Below are positions 1 through 8,395 of a stretch of DNA of 64,000 bases, piece after piece. The translations under genes were made by a program, and so were the position numbers. This DNA comes from Actinomycetes bacterium (GTDB lineage Bacteria; Actinomycetota; Coriobacteriia; Coriobacteriales; Eggerthellaceae), in the NCBI GenBank assembly GCA_023429565.1, contig JAEZDJ010000112.1, positions 5,956-69,955 of the forward strand, given 5' to 3'. Numbering within the stretch: position 1 is the first letter of the stretch; every line of letters starts with the position of its first letter. The notes under the pieces are model-generated. The model was not told where the DNA came from, ran no database searches, and worked only from the letters and a program-made list of their open reading frames with translations.

Positions 1-1
1 C

Positions 2-808
2 ACCTGGGACAGCGTGGAAATCGTGCTCACGCACTCCCACCCGGACCACACGGGAAACCTGGACCGCATATGGCGCAAAGACATGCCCGTGTTCGCGCAT
101 CTCCATTCGTTTCAAGAGGTGGAGAACCTGCAGGACATGGAGGCCCACGTCTTCGGCCCCCTGCTCATGAAGGCCGCCACGCCCGAACAGGGTGGCGGCC
201 TGTCCCTGGAGACAGGCCGGCCGCGGCTTCATGTGTCCGCCGAACTGCTGCCGCTCAAGAATCACCCCACCGTCACCTTCCTGCGCGAAGGAGACGTCTA
301 CCATACCGGCGGCTACGCTTTCGAGATCATCGAGACTCCAGGGCACGACCCCTGGCACATCTGCCTATACGACCGCGCAAGCAAGACCATGATCATCGGG
401 GACCACGTACTGGAACGCATCACGCCGTCGATCTCGAGCTGGTTTCCCGCCTACAACGCGCTGGGAGAGTTCCTTGAGAGCTTGGGGAAGGTGTCTTTCT
501 ATGACGTCAACCTCGTGCTGCCAGCGCATGGCAAGCCCTTCCGCGACCTGTTGGGGCGTGTCACGCAGCTGGTGGAGCACCACGAGCACCGCCTTCAGGA
601 AATCTACGATCTTGTGGCGTCGGGCCACCACGACATCGTGGCGCTTTCGTCGCATGCGAAGTGGAAGTATGGGAACTGGTGTGAGTGGCCGCTTGATCAG
701 AAGTTCTTCTCCATGGGCGAGACCATGGCGCACCTCATCTATCTGGTGGAGGAGGGCAAGCTCAAGCAGACCATCTGCAAGGATGACTATCGCTTCGAGC
801 TCCCCTAA
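2..808 (+). CDS. MBL-fold metallo-hydrolase, 5'-truncated by the window edge
   Basis: The reading frame is already open at base 2 and the zinc-binding motif THSHPDHTGN lies within the first 20 visible residues. In this family roughly 50-70 residues precede that motif, so the true start lies left of the window; the GTG at 14 is unlikely to be the start. Further family marks are HDPWH about 115 residues in, the metal-bridging GDH (IIGDHV) and a late histidine in LPAHGKP, so all the metal ligands of a glyoxalase II/beta-lactamase-fold hydrolase appear present. The substrate cannot be told from sequence. The gene ends 131 bp before a same-strand amidohydrolase, and the two may share a transcript. 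Confidence 0.85.
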   Translation, partial: TWDSVEIVLTHSHPDHTGNLDRIWRKDMPVFAHLHSFQEVENLQDMEAHVFGPLLMKAATPEQGGGLSLETGRPRLHVSAELLPLKNHPTVTFLREGDVYHTGGYAFEIIETPGHDPWHICLYDRASKTMIIGDHVLERITPSISSWFPAYNALGEFLESLGKVSFYDVNLVLPAHGKPFRDLLGRVTQLVEHHEHRLQEIYDLVASGHHDIVALSSHAKWKYGNWCEWPLDQKFFSMGETMAHLIYLVEEGKLKQTICKDDYRFELP

Positions 809-939
809 CCTTCGATCCCGATCGGCCTGGTCCAAGAAGAATCCATCCCACTCAAAACCGACCGACCCGACTCGATTCAACGATCCCTCGCACCAGTGAG
901 GACGCTCTTGCGGATGACGAGGAAGGAAGGAAGACGGTC

Positions 940-2586
940 ATGCAGGTGGATTTGATCATCGAGAGCGAGCGGGTGTTCACGGGCGCGGACGGCACGGCAC
1001 GGTCTGCCGCGATCGCAGTCAGCGACGACCGCATCGTCGCCGTTGGACCACGCGACAGCGTGAGAGCCCTCGCCAGGGAAAAGAACGGCCTCCACGCGGC
1101 AGCGCAGATACGGAACTTCGGCAATGCGCTGGTCATTCCTGGTTTCCATGATGCTCATCTGCACTTCTTCCATTCGGCGCTCTATTCGTCTCCCCTTGCC
1201 ACCACCTTCTTGGGCACAAGTGAAGAGGACTGCGTGGATCAGGTGAAGCGGCTCGCCCAGCGGCGCCCGGCCGGCTGGCTGCTTGCACAGGGATGGCGCG
1301 AATATCGCTGGAATCCTCCGGTCCTTCCAACGAAGCGCTCGCTTGACAAGGCGTTTCCCGACCGCCCCGTGGCCCTTTACTCCGGCGATGCACACACGCT
1401 TTGGCTCAACTCCGCCGCTCTCCGCGAACTGGGAATGCACCGGGAAAGCACGCCGCCGCCGGGTGGCTCATACGAACGGGACGAACACGGCGAGCTCACG
1501 GGCATCGTGCGCGAGTCCGCCGCCATGGAGCTCATGCCTCGCATCATGAACTCATTCTCCGATGCGGAAGTGAGGGAGGCGTATCGCGGCTTTCTGCAGC
1601 AGCTGGCCCAGCATGGCGTGACGAGCGTGTGCGACCTGTCGCTCATGCCGCACCCCGGACTCGACTTCGTCCGCGACGACGTGCATGGGTCACTGCTTGA
1701 CAGCGGACAGCTGACCACGCGGGTGCATCTCTTCCCCACCCTGCTGGAAGGCGATTTTGAGCGTTTTGAGGACATGAGGCAGCGTTACGCCGGACCGCTC
1801 CTGCAGGCATCCGGCCTCAAGCAGTTCTTCGATGGCGTGTCCAGCCAACACACCGCCTGGCTCAGCGAACCGTATCATAATGCACGTTTTGAGCGAGACC
1901 GCGGCCGTCCCACCGTCGAGCCCGCGCTCCTGCGCAACGCTATCCTGGCTGCTGCCGAGAAGGGCTACCCCGTGCGCATACACACCATTGGCGATGCAGC
2001 CATCCATGCCGCCCTCGACATCTTTGAAGAGGCGCGGCAAAAATTCGGGCCCCTCCCCAACGGCCGGAGGAACTGCTTGGAGCACGTGGAGAACTTCCTG
2101 CCCGGCGACATCGAGCGGCTTGCCCGCCTGCAGGCGATCGCCTCGGTGCAGCCTCCTCACATGACGCTGGATCCCGGAGGGCCGGAACGCGATCTGGGGC
2201 CGAGGAGAACACCCCTCATGTGGCCCTTCCGCTCGCTTTGGGACGCAGGCGCGATGCTTGCCTTCGGCACGGATTCGCCCGTGGTCAACCCCAATCCCAT
2301 GGGCGTTCTCTACAGTGCCGTTACTCGTCAGGATCCCACGACCCACGAACCTACGGGAGGTTGGCTGCCAGGCGAACGCCTTGGAGCGAGCGAGGTCTTG
2401 CAGGCGTACACAAAAGGAAGCGCGGCAACTGCCGGAAGGGAGCACGAGCTAGGAACGCTTCTGCCAGGCATGCTGGCAGACATCACCGTGCTCGACCACG
2501 ACGTGCTGACCTGCGACGCCAAAGACATCCTCACGACAAAGCCAATAGCCACCTTCATGGGCGGAAACGTCGTCTTCGAGCGTTAA
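940..2586 (+). CDS. Amidohydrolase family protein, YtcJ-like (amidohydrolase 3)
   Basis: This 548-residue protein is the usual length for the YtcJ/amidohydrolase-3 group of the metal-dependent amidohydrolase superfamily. Visible marks are HDAHLHF after a short N-terminal beta-sandwich (HxH metal pair, near residue 70), HTIGDAA with a conserved His, the LEHVEN segment, and FGTDSPVVNPNP carrying the catalytic Asp near residue 445. The ATG at 940 follows a strong GGAAGGAAG ribosome binding site. Proteins of this type hydrolyse amide or cyclic amide bonds, but the group is poorly characterised and the substrate here is unknown. It may be co-transcribed with the preceding MBL hydrolase; it converges on the thiamine operon. 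Confidence 0.85.
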   Translation: MQVDLIIESERVFTGADGTARSAAIAVSDDRIVAVGPRDSVRALAREKNGLHAAAQIRNFGNALVIPGFHDAHLHFFHSALYSSPLATTFLGTSEEDCVDQVKRLAQRRPAGWLLAQGWREYRWNPPVLPTKRSLDKAFPDRPVALYSGDAHTLWLNSAALRELGMHRESTPPPGGSYERDEHGELTGIVRESAAMELMPRIMNSFSDAEVREAYRGFLQQLAQHGVTSVCDLSLMPHPGLDFVRDDVHGSLLDSGQLTTRVHLFPTLLEGDFERFEDMRQRYAGPLLQASGLKQFFDGVSSQHTAWLSEPYHNARFERDRGRPTVEPALLRNAILAAAEKGYPVRIHTIGDAAIHAALDIFEEARQKFGPLPNGRRNCLEHVENFLPGDIERLARLQAIASVQPPHMTLDPGGPERDLGPRRTPLMWPFRSLWDAGAMLAFGTDSPVVNPNPMGVLYSAVTRQDPTTHEPTGGWLPGERLGASEVLQAYTKGSAATAGREHELGTLLPGMLADITVLDHDVLTCDAKDILTTKPIATFMGGNVVFER

Positions 2587-2755
2587 GGCAGCAGATGCAC
2601 TGATCAGATGCGGTTTCAGGCAGATGGCACACGTATCCCGAACCCTGCCAGACCGGAAACGCAGGCAGCCAGCTCGGATCGGATCCAGTCATCGGTGGAG
2701 CCAGCGGATCCACCCCCAGACGGACAGGACGACAGTGCAGTCTCTTGTCTGCCGG

Positions 2756-3541
2756 TTACCCGCGATGCTCCCACATGTGGTCGAGCGGGCCCGAACCGCG
2801 ACCGAGGTCAAGGCCTGCCGCCAGCGCACCGCGCACATACGCCCTCGCACGGCGCACCGAGGCAACCACGTCAAGGCCTTCGGCGAGGCCGCAGGCAATG
2901 GCCGAAGACAGCGTGCAGCCGGTGCCATGCGTGTTCTTCGTGTCAATGCGCGGACCTCGCATCCAGGTGACCGAGCCATCGGCCTCCACCAGCACGTCGT
3001 CTGCGGCGTCGGAACGATGGCCGCCCTTGACCAGCACGGCTTGCTTTCCCTCGGCGAGCGTGCGAGCCGCACGCTCCATCGTGGCGTCGCCGTCCACCGC
3101 CATGCCACAGAGCACCTGCGCCTCGGGCATGTTGGGCGTCGCGACGGTCGCAAGCGGCAGGAGGCGCGTCCTAAGGGCCTCGACAGCGTCCTCGTCGATG
3201 AGGCGCGCGCCGCTTGTGGCCACCATGACCGGGTCAAGGACGACGTTTTGAGCTCCCTGCCGCTCAAGCGCGTCGGCGATGGCCGCGATGATGCCCGACG
3301 ACGCCACCATGCCGATCTTGACCGCATCGGGCCGGATGTCCTCGAACACGGCATCTATCTGGGCGACCACAAAAGCGGGATCAACCTCGAAAACACCGGT
3401 GACGCCGGTGGTGTTTTGGGCCGTGAGGGCCGTGATGGCCGTTTCCGCAAACAGTCCATGAGCCGCGATGGTCTTGATGTCAGCCTGGATGCCGGCGCCG
3501 CCGCTCGAGTCCGACCCCGCAATGCTCAGCACCGCCTTCAT
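2756..3541 (-). CDS. thiD: Hydroxymethylpyrimidine/phosphomethylpyrimidine kinase
   Basis: The 261-residue protein matches ThiD, which phosphorylates HMP and HMP-P to HMP-PP, the pyrimidine half of thiamine. The ribokinase-fold signature GSDSSGGAG is at residues 9-17, and the C-terminal anion-hole/catalytic motif HGTGCTLSSA is at 205-214. The start is the ATG at 3541, preceded by GGAAGG. An open frame continues further upstream but only overlaps the next gene. It is the last gene of the thiC-thiM-thiE-hydrolase-thiD operon and begins 4 bp after the stop of the cysteine hydrolase. Confidence 0.95.
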   Translation of the reverse strand: MKAVLSIAGSDSSGGAGIQADIKTIAAHGLFAETAITALTAQNTTGVTGVFEVDPAFVVAQIDAVFEDIRPDAVKIGMVASSGIIAAIADALERQGAQNVVLDPVMVATSGARLIDEDAVEALRTRLLPLATVATPNMPEAQVLCGMAVDGDATMERAARTLAEGKQAVLVKGGHRSDAADDVLVEADGSVTWMRGPRIDTKNTHGTGCTLSSAIACGLAEGLDVVASVRRARAYVRGALAAGLDLGRGSGPLDHMWEHRG

Positions 3542-3545
3542 GTCC

Positions 3546-4142
3546 CTATCCTTCCAAGAGCGCGACGACCTCATCGGTCGAAGCAATCTTCGCAGCGTAG
3601 CAGGTCTCCATATAGGCGAGACCCTCATCCTGATCCCCCACCAGGAACGTGAGCGTGGCGTCACCCGCCACGACGATGCGGTAGTTGTTGAAGTAGGCGT
3701 CGGCCACCGTGTGACGCACGCAGATGTTCGTGTCCATGCCGACGCAGAGAAGCGTGTCCACCCCCAATTCGTCCAGCAGGAGCCGCAGACCCGTCTGGAA
3801 GAAGCCGCTGTAACGCCGCTTGTCCACAACGTAGTCCCCCGCACCGCACTTGAGCTGAGGGGATGGCTGGGCATCGGGCGTCCCGGCGAGACCATGGGAG
3901 CCCCAAAGCTCGAGTTCTCGGTCGAGTCCGGGAAGGTGTGCGTCGTTTGAAAAGATGACCGGAACGCCCGTCCGTCGGGCAGCATCGCAGATGCGCGCCG
4001 CGTTGCCCACCACGGGCAGCAGGACATCCTTCAACGGCGAGGTTTCGGGATCACCCAAAAAATCGATGACGAGCACCGCACACCGCCTCGTATCAACCTC
4101 GGACAGTTCAAACAGGCCCTTGTTCACTTCGTCTCCAAGCAC
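3546..4142 (-). CDS. Isochorismatase-family cysteine hydrolase inside the thiamine operon
   Basis: The 198-residue product has the Asp-Lys-Cys triad of the isochorismatase-like cysteine hydrolases: Asp in VLVIDFLGD (about residue 24), Lys in VVDKRRYSGF and Cys in GMDTNICVRHT, followed by the usual AY motif. I chose the GTG at 4142 because AAGGAG lies 5 nt upstream; it overlaps the end of thiE by 19 bp. Members hydrolyse small amides, carbamoyl groups or isochorismate. Its place between thiE and thiD suggests a role in thiamine or pyrimidine salvage, but that is inference from context; nicotinamidase-like or ureidoacrylate-type activity is equally possible. Confidence 0.85.
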   Translation of the reverse strand: MLGDEVNKGLFELSEVDTRRCAVLVIDFLGDPETSPLKDVLLPVVGNAARICDAARRTGVPVIFSNDAHLPGLDRELELWGSHGLAGTPDAQPSPQLKCGAGDYVVDKRRYSGFFQTGLRLLLDELGVDTLLCVGMDTNICVRHTVADAYFNNYRIVVAGDATLTFLVGDQDEGLAYMETCYAAKIASTDEVVALLEG

Positions 4143-4783
4143 AGCGTCTCCTTTGTCAGCGTGAGCAATTCTTCCGTGGCAGCTCGAATGTCTGCGGCTG
4201 CGAAGATGGCCGAGACCACGGCAACCCCATCGGCACCGGTTTCTGCAAGCGCGGGAATGGTGGCATCGTTCAGCCCGCCGATGGCAACCACCGGAATCTC
4301 CACCGCGGCGCATATCTCCCGCAAGCCGGCGACGCCGACGACGTCGGCGTCAGACTTCGTCCTGGTTCCGAAAACGGCTCCGACGCCCAGATAGTCGGCA
4401 CCGGCACGCTGCGCCGCGAAGGCCTGCTCCACCGTGCCCACGGACACGCCCACAAGGACATCCGGTCCCAGCGCTGCCCGCGCCTCTGCACAGGCAGCAT
4501 CTTCCTGGCCAACATGCACGCCGTCGGCACCGGCGATGCGGGCGGCCTCCACATCGTCGTCAATCACAAAGGGCACCCCCGCCGCACGCGCTATCGGGAC
4601 AAGCTCCCTCGCAAAGCGCACGACCTCATCGCGGGAGATGCCCTTCTCCCGCAGCTGGAGGAATGTCGCACCGCCCGCAAGCGCCGCAGCGGCACAGTCG
4701 GCAAGCGTCCGTCCGCCAAGCCATGCGCGGTCGGTCACCGCGTACAGGACGAGCGCGCGTCTCAGTCTCTCTCGTGGGAACAT
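4124..4783 (-). CDS. thiE: Thiamine-phosphate synthase
   Basis: ThiE couples HMP-PP to thiazole phosphate to give thiamine phosphate. The 219-residue protein shows the TIM-barrel family marks: FLQLREKG near residue 45 (pyrophosphate binding), DDDVEAA with acidic metal ligands, VHVGQED, the FGTRTKSDA loop, IGGLN, and GADGVAVVSAIF near the C terminus. The ATG at 4783 lies 7 bp downstream of the thiM stop. A longer open frame exists upstream but runs into thiM out of phase and is discarded. Third gene of the operon after thiC and thiM. Confidence 0.95.
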   Translation of the reverse strand: MFPRERLRRALVLYAVTDRAWLGGRTLADCAAAALAGGATFLQLREKGISRDEVVRFARELVPIARAAGVPFVIDDDVEAARIAGADGVHVGQEDAACAEARAALGPDVLVGVSVGTVEQAFAAQRAGADYLGVGAVFGTRTKSDADVVGVAGLREICAAVEIPVVAIGGLNDATIPALAETGADGVAVVSAIFAAADIRAATEELLTLTKETLCLETK

Positions 4784-4790
4784 GGTCCTC

Positions 4791-5627
4791 CTACACCCGT
4801 TCTTCGATCTTCGCAGCAGCATCCAAGTCCGACCCGTCAAGGCGATAGAGCGCATCGAGCAGGTAGGTGCGGAATGAGCCGTTGCCGTCCATTCCGCCCA
4901 TGCGGCCCTGTGCGACCTGGCCGGCAATTCCCATACCAGCCACTGCAGCCACCACTGCCTCCAGAGGTGCCTCGCTATTCGCGATGGAAAACGCCGTGCA
5001 GAGGCATGACAGCATGCAGCCGGCCCCCGTTATGCGTCCCATGAGAGGACTCCCGTTGCGCACGACGAAGGCGCGGTCAGCATCGGCCACGATGTCGATC
5101 GCTCCCGTGACAGCCACGATGGAGCCCGTCTTGGCAGCGAGCTCGCGCGCGAACGCCACTCCTGCAGGCAGGTTGCCCTCGGTCACCGCATCGTCAGGGC
5201 ACACGTCGACGCCCCGCGTCGTCGACGAGCCCCCCGCAAGCGCCTTCATCTCCGACATGTTGCCACGAATGACTGTCAGAGACAGCTGGTCGAGCAGGTC
5301 CGCCGCGGTCTTGGTGCGCAATGCCGACGCACCGGCACCCACCGGATCGAGCACCACGGGATGGCCCAGCTCGACGGAACGCGCACCCGCTGCGAACATA
5401 CCTCGGATGGACCGCTCGTTGAGGGTGCCGATGTTGATGGTGAGACCTCCGCAGATCGTCGCGATGTCCTCCACGTCGGCCGGCTCGTCGCTCATGATCG
5501 GGCTCGCTCCAATAGCCAGCAGCGCGTTCGCGCAATCGTTCACGGTCACGTAGTTCGTGATGTTATGCACGAGCGGTCCCGATGCGCGCACGTTGTCCAA
5601 GGCGTTCTTCAAGGCAAACGGCTTCAT
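4791..5627 (-). CDS. thiM: Hydroxyethylthiazole kinase
   Basis: ThiM phosphorylates hydroxyethylthiazole, the salvage route to the thiazole half of thiamine. The 278-residue length is normal. Diagnostic segments are VHNITNYV near residue 20, LDPVGAGAS near 105, VIRGNMSEM near 133, and GITGAGCMLSC near 211, where the Cys lies in the catalytic loop. It starts 3 bp after the thiC stop, so it is translationally linked to thiC. No thiS, thiG, thiF or thiH is seen in the window, so in this locus the thiazole is obtained by salvage. Confidence 0.95.
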   Translation of the reverse strand: MKPFALKNALDNVRASGPLVHNITNYVTVNDCANALLAIGASPIMSDEPADVEDIATICGGLTINIGTLNERSIRGMFAAGARSVELGHPVVLDPVGAGASALRTKTAADLLDQLSLTVIRGNMSEMKALAGGSSTTRGVDVCPDDAVTEGNLPAGVAFARELAAKTGSIVAVTGAIDIVADADRAFVVRNGSPLMGRITGAGCMLSCLCTAFSIANSEAPLEAVVAAVAGMGIAGQVAQGRMGGMDGNGSFRTYLLDALYRLDGSDLDAAAKIEERV

Positions 5628-5630
5628 GTC

Positions 5631-6929
5631 CTACTCCTTCCCCAGATCTATCGTCAGGCCATCCATGATCGCGTTCACCGTGCGCATGGCGCACATCTGC
5701 CCGCACATGGTGCAGGTTCCCTCGGTCGAAGGAGGGGCGCTCTCGAACGAACGGCGTGCCTTGACCGGATCGAGGGCGAGGTCAAACATCTCATCCCAGG
5801 CGACGCGGCGACGAGCGTCGCTCATGCGGTTGTCCCGGTCGCGCGCCCCCGGCACCCCCTTGGCGATGTCGGCCGCATGCGCGGCAATCTTGGTTGCCAC
5901 AAACCCTTCGCGCACGTCATCGGCATCCGGCAGACGAAGATGTTCCGCGGGAGTCACATAGCACAGGAAATCGGCGCCCGAGGAAGCCGCCACCGCTCCA
6001 CCGATTGCGGCCGTGATGTGATCATAGCCCGGAGCGATGTCGGTGACCAGCGGGCCCAGAACATAGAACGGGGCATCGTGGCACAGCCGCTTCTGCAGTT
6101 TCACGTTGGCCGCGATCTCATCGAGGGCCATGTGGCCTGGTCCCTCCACCATCACCTGCACGCCCGCATCCCACGCACGCGTGGTGAGCTTGCCGATTTC
6201 GATGAGCTCGGCTATCTGCCCCGCATCCGTGGCGTCATAGGTGCTCCCCGGACGCATGGCGTCGCCGATGCTGATGGTCACGTCATGCTCGTGCAGGATG
6301 TCCAGCACTTCATCGTAGAACTCATAGAAGGGATTCTCGTTGCCCGTGGCTTCCATCCAGGCAAACAGCAGCGACCCTCCACGAGAAACGATGTTGGTCA
6401 AGCGGCCCGTTTCACGGAACGACTCGAGGGTGCGCCGGTTCATGCCCGCATGGATGGTGACGAAGTCCACGCCGTCCTCGGCGTGTCGCCGCACAACGTC
6501 GAGAAAGTCCGAGGCCGTGATGTCGACGAGGGGCATGTCCAAATAGCCGATGGCGTCATACATGGGAACGGTGCCGATCATGGCACGGGATTTTTCGATG
6601 AGCCGGGTGCGGAACGGGCGCGTCTTGCCACTGTTCGACAGATCCATGATGGCATCGGCACCCAGCTCCAGCGCCACATCGACCTTCTTCCACTCCTCGG
6701 CTTCGTCGGCGAGGTCTCCCGAGATGCCCAGGTTCACGTTCACCTTGGTGCGCAGCCCGCCGCCCACGCCTTCGGGCGAAAGAGCCTGATGATGGACATT
6801 CGCCGGGATGGCGATGCGCCCAACGGCCACTTCTCCTCTGATGAATTCGGGATCGCGGCCTTCCTTCTGGGCGACGATCTGCATTTCGTGCGTGACGATA
6901 CCGTCGCGCGCCGCATCTATCTGCGTCAT
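5631..6929 (-). CDS. thiC: Phosphomethylpyrimidine synthase (radical SAM ThiC)
   Basis: ThiC rearranges aminoimidazole ribotide to HMP-P using a [4Fe-4S] cluster and SAM. The cluster-binding cysteines are in CTMCGQMCAMR near the C terminus (C-x2-C-x3-C, as in clostridial-type ThiC). Other family segments are NVNLGISGD, MDLSNSG, GTVPMYDA, IHAGM, SRGGS, VEGPGH and FYVLGPLVTDIAPGYDHI. I start it at the ATG at 6929 (432 residues), 6 nt after the AAGGGAG that closes the upstream TPP riboswitch. A further in-frame ATG at 6956 would sit inside the riboswitch aptamer and is rejected. First gene of the thi operon. Confidence 0.96.
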   Translation of the reverse strand: MTQIDAARDGIVTHEMQIVAQKEGRDPEFIRGEVAVGRIAIPANVHHQALSPEGVGGGLRTKVNVNLGISGDLADEAEEWKKVDVALELGADAIMDLSNSGKTRPFRTRLIEKSRAMIGTVPMYDAIGYLDMPLVDITASDFLDVVRRHAEDGVDFVTIHAGMNRRTLESFRETGRLTNIVSRGGSLLFAWMEATGNENPFYEFYDEVLDILHEHDVTISIGDAMRPGSTYDATDAGQIAELIEIGKLTTRAWDAGVQVMVEGPGHMALDEIAANVKLQKRLCHDAPFYVLGPLVTDIAPGYDHITAAIGGAVAASSGADFLCYVTPAEHLRLPDADDVREGFVATKIAAHAADIAKGVPGARDRDNRMSDARRRVAWDEMFDLALDPVKARRSFESAPPSTEGTCTMCGQMCAMRTVNAIMDGLTIDLGKE

Positions 6930-6933
6930 TGAA

Positions 6934-7040
6934 CTCCCTTCGCTGGCATTACCCATGTCAGGTTCCTCGGGTCGAAGCGTGGTCGGCGCTTCCTCTCAGC
7001 CTGCCCGGCCGCACACGATGCGGCTGCAAGCTCCCCGGTA
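6934..7040 (-). promoter_or_regulatory. TPP riboswitch (THI element) controlling thiC operon
   Basis: Read on the minus strand, the segment carries the conserved blocks of the TPP aptamer in order: GGGGAGC, GGCTGAGAGG, a GAAGCG/CGCTTC stem (P3), GACCCGAGGAACCTGA, and GGGTAATGCCAGCGAAGGGAG. The last block doubles as the ribosome binding site of thiC and ends 4 nt before its ATG. This favours translational control by hiding the Shine-Dalgarno when TPP binds. I see no separate expression-platform terminator between aptamer and start codon. Confidence 0.95.
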
Positions 7041-7133
7041 TGTCAGATGTCCCGCCGAAACAGAAAGGATTGCTTCGCAACCAGGTTCTGCACGAACCCA
7101 AAGCCTCTCTGCCGGAGTCGACAATCTTCCGTG

Positions 7134-7164
7134 ATTATAGCCTTTCGTGAACGGCGTGCCCACA
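7134..7164 (-). promoter_or_regulatory. Probable thiC operon promoter
   Basis: A consensus -10 TATAAT (7134-7139, minus strand) lies about 95 bp upstream of the TPP aptamer. The best -35 is TTGTGG at 7159-7164 with a 19-bp spacer, which is only fair. Initiation near 7127 would give a leader of about 200 nt that includes the whole riboswitch. Confidence 0.5.
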
Positions 7165-7604
7165 ATGCCGGGCAAGCGACCCTGATTTCTGCAGAATCGG
7201 CAGATGCAGGTTGGGACGGCTGGGTTGGTTGGATTGGTTTCGGTTGGATTGGCCGGATTGGCTGCGGGAGCGAGATTTGGGTAGTTTTTTGAAGGCTGAT
7301 CCAAAAGACGGGATAAAAACCGCAGGCGGGAAGTTTCGCAAAGATTATGCTTCTCGAAAAACTGCCCATACGAGGCGAATTCTACCGATCCAACAGGAAG
7401 GAGATGCCGACAGAAGAAAAAGCCCGTGCGATGCCGGGAAAGGACGGCTCGAATTCAAGAGGGGCGCATCCTTCTTCGCTCCATAAGCGGAATCCCCAGC
7501 CATCGCAATCGTCGTAGCTGCCGCAATCGTCGCGCCCCTTGTCTCAACCACGCCCAGCTCCCTCCTCCCGCACGAACAAGATTTCCGAGCAACCAGGGAA
7601 TCCC
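7165..7604. other. Non-coding stretch between thiC leader and thiN
   Basis: No convincing gene is seen here; the open frames are short, low in complexity and lack ribosome binding sites. It holds a G/T-rich run of short repeats (listed separately) and otherwise unremarkable sequence downstream of thiN. I see no clear thiN terminator. Confidence 0.5.
7227..7261 (+). repeat. Short tandem G/T-rich repeats
   Basis: The 11-bp unit GGTTGGATTGG occurs at 7227-7237 and 7242-7252, and a shorter copy (GGATTGG) follows at 7255-7261. The spacing is close to 15 bp, then about 13. Function unknown; it may be slippage-generated low-complexity DNA or a protein-binding array. Confidence 0.5.
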
Positions 7605-8234
7605 TCAGGACAGAGGATAGAAAACGTAGAGCGTCCCCTCTTCGACAGCAACGCGCGCGGGCTCTTCCGTGAGTTCGTTCGACACGCCGCGTGAGGTGCG
7701 ATTCGTCAGGTCCTCGTCGTTGAGCGAGTAAAGCATTCCCGTCTCGATGACGCCCTTTGCCGTGTCGTTGGCCGAGAGGACCGACACCGTTCCCGCATCT
7801 ATGTCGGGCAACTCGAACACATCAGGACCGGTCAGGAGCCGCACCGCAAACGTGTCGCCGATGCCGGTCACCTGCACGCCACGTTCGGAAAACTTTGCGA
7901 ACAGCTGCAGGTTCGCGATGGTGTGATCGAGCCGTTTCGCGAGACCGCCATACACCACCACCGCGTCATGATTCCACGACACGGCCTTCTCAAAGGCCAA
8001 CTCCATGTCGCTCTTGTCCTTCTTGCTGGGATGGTGCGACACGCGACGGCATTGGGGGACATAGCCCAGCGAGTCGAAATCGCCCACCGCCATGTCGGGT
8101 GCCACGCCGATGGCATCCAGATGGGCGAAACCAGCGTCCACCGCTATGATGAAGTCAAACGCTCCCGCGTCACGCTGGGTCTTGAAATGTTCGGCATTGA
8201 AGTCGACCGCACCCACCAAAGCGCATGTTGTCAT
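7605..8234 (-). CDS. thiN: Thiamine pyrophosphokinase
   Basis: This 209-residue protein converts thiamine directly to TPP, completing salvage of preformed vitamin. Family marks are AVDAGFAHLDAIGV, GDFDSLG (metal-binding Asp residues, near 66-72), KDKSDMELAF near 90 and GGLAKRLDHTIANLQL near 115. The start is the ATG at 8234, with GGGAGGAG 8 nt upstream; the longer frame to 8501 has no such site and runs toward the rnpB promoter. A possible -10 (CATAAT, 8253-8258) would give a leader of only about a dozen nucleotides. It is transcribed away from rnpB and lies near, but not in, the thi operon. Confidence 0.93.
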   Translation of the reverse strand: MTTCALVGAVDFNAEHFKTQRDAGAFDFIIAVDAGFAHLDAIGVAPDMAVGDFDSLGYVPQCRRVSHHPSKKDKSDMELAFEKAVSWNHDAVVVYGGLAKRLDHTIANLQLFAKFSERGVQVTGIGDTFAVRLLTGPDVFELPDIDAGTVSVLSANDTAKGVIETGMLYSLNDEDLTNRTSRGVSNELTEEPARVAVEEGTLYVFYPLS

Positions 8235-8381
8235 ATGAAGCGCTCCTCCCGCATTATGTCTTGCTCGCTCTGACCTGATCGCCGCCTGGCATCCGTGTCG
8301 ATGCTCCGACAATCGGCCACGGCCAGTCGGGACAGAGCGAAACTTCAAGGCGATGATCATCCTGCAACCCAACTGATATGG

Positions 8382-8387
8382 TAGAAT
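8382..8387 (+). promoter_or_regulatory. Probable -10 element of rnpB
   Basis: TAGAAT lies 8 bp upstream of the predicted first base of RNase P RNA, where a -10 box belongs. I do not see a clear -35 element. Confidence 0.5.
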
Positions 8388-8395
8388 ACCATACC

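Noticed and set aside
2624..3652. 342-residue open frame antisense to thiD
   Set aside because: Arg-rich shadow of thiD; the first 130 bp lie in the convergent intergenic gap but show no gene signal.
3542..4027. N-terminal extension of thiD
   Set aside because: The frame stays open by chance across the cysteine hydrolase gene; homology and the ribosome binding site place the start at 3541.
5361..6932. 523-residue open frame antisense to thiM/thiC
   Set aside because: His/Arg-rich composition without motifs, entirely covered by thiM and thiC on the minus strand.
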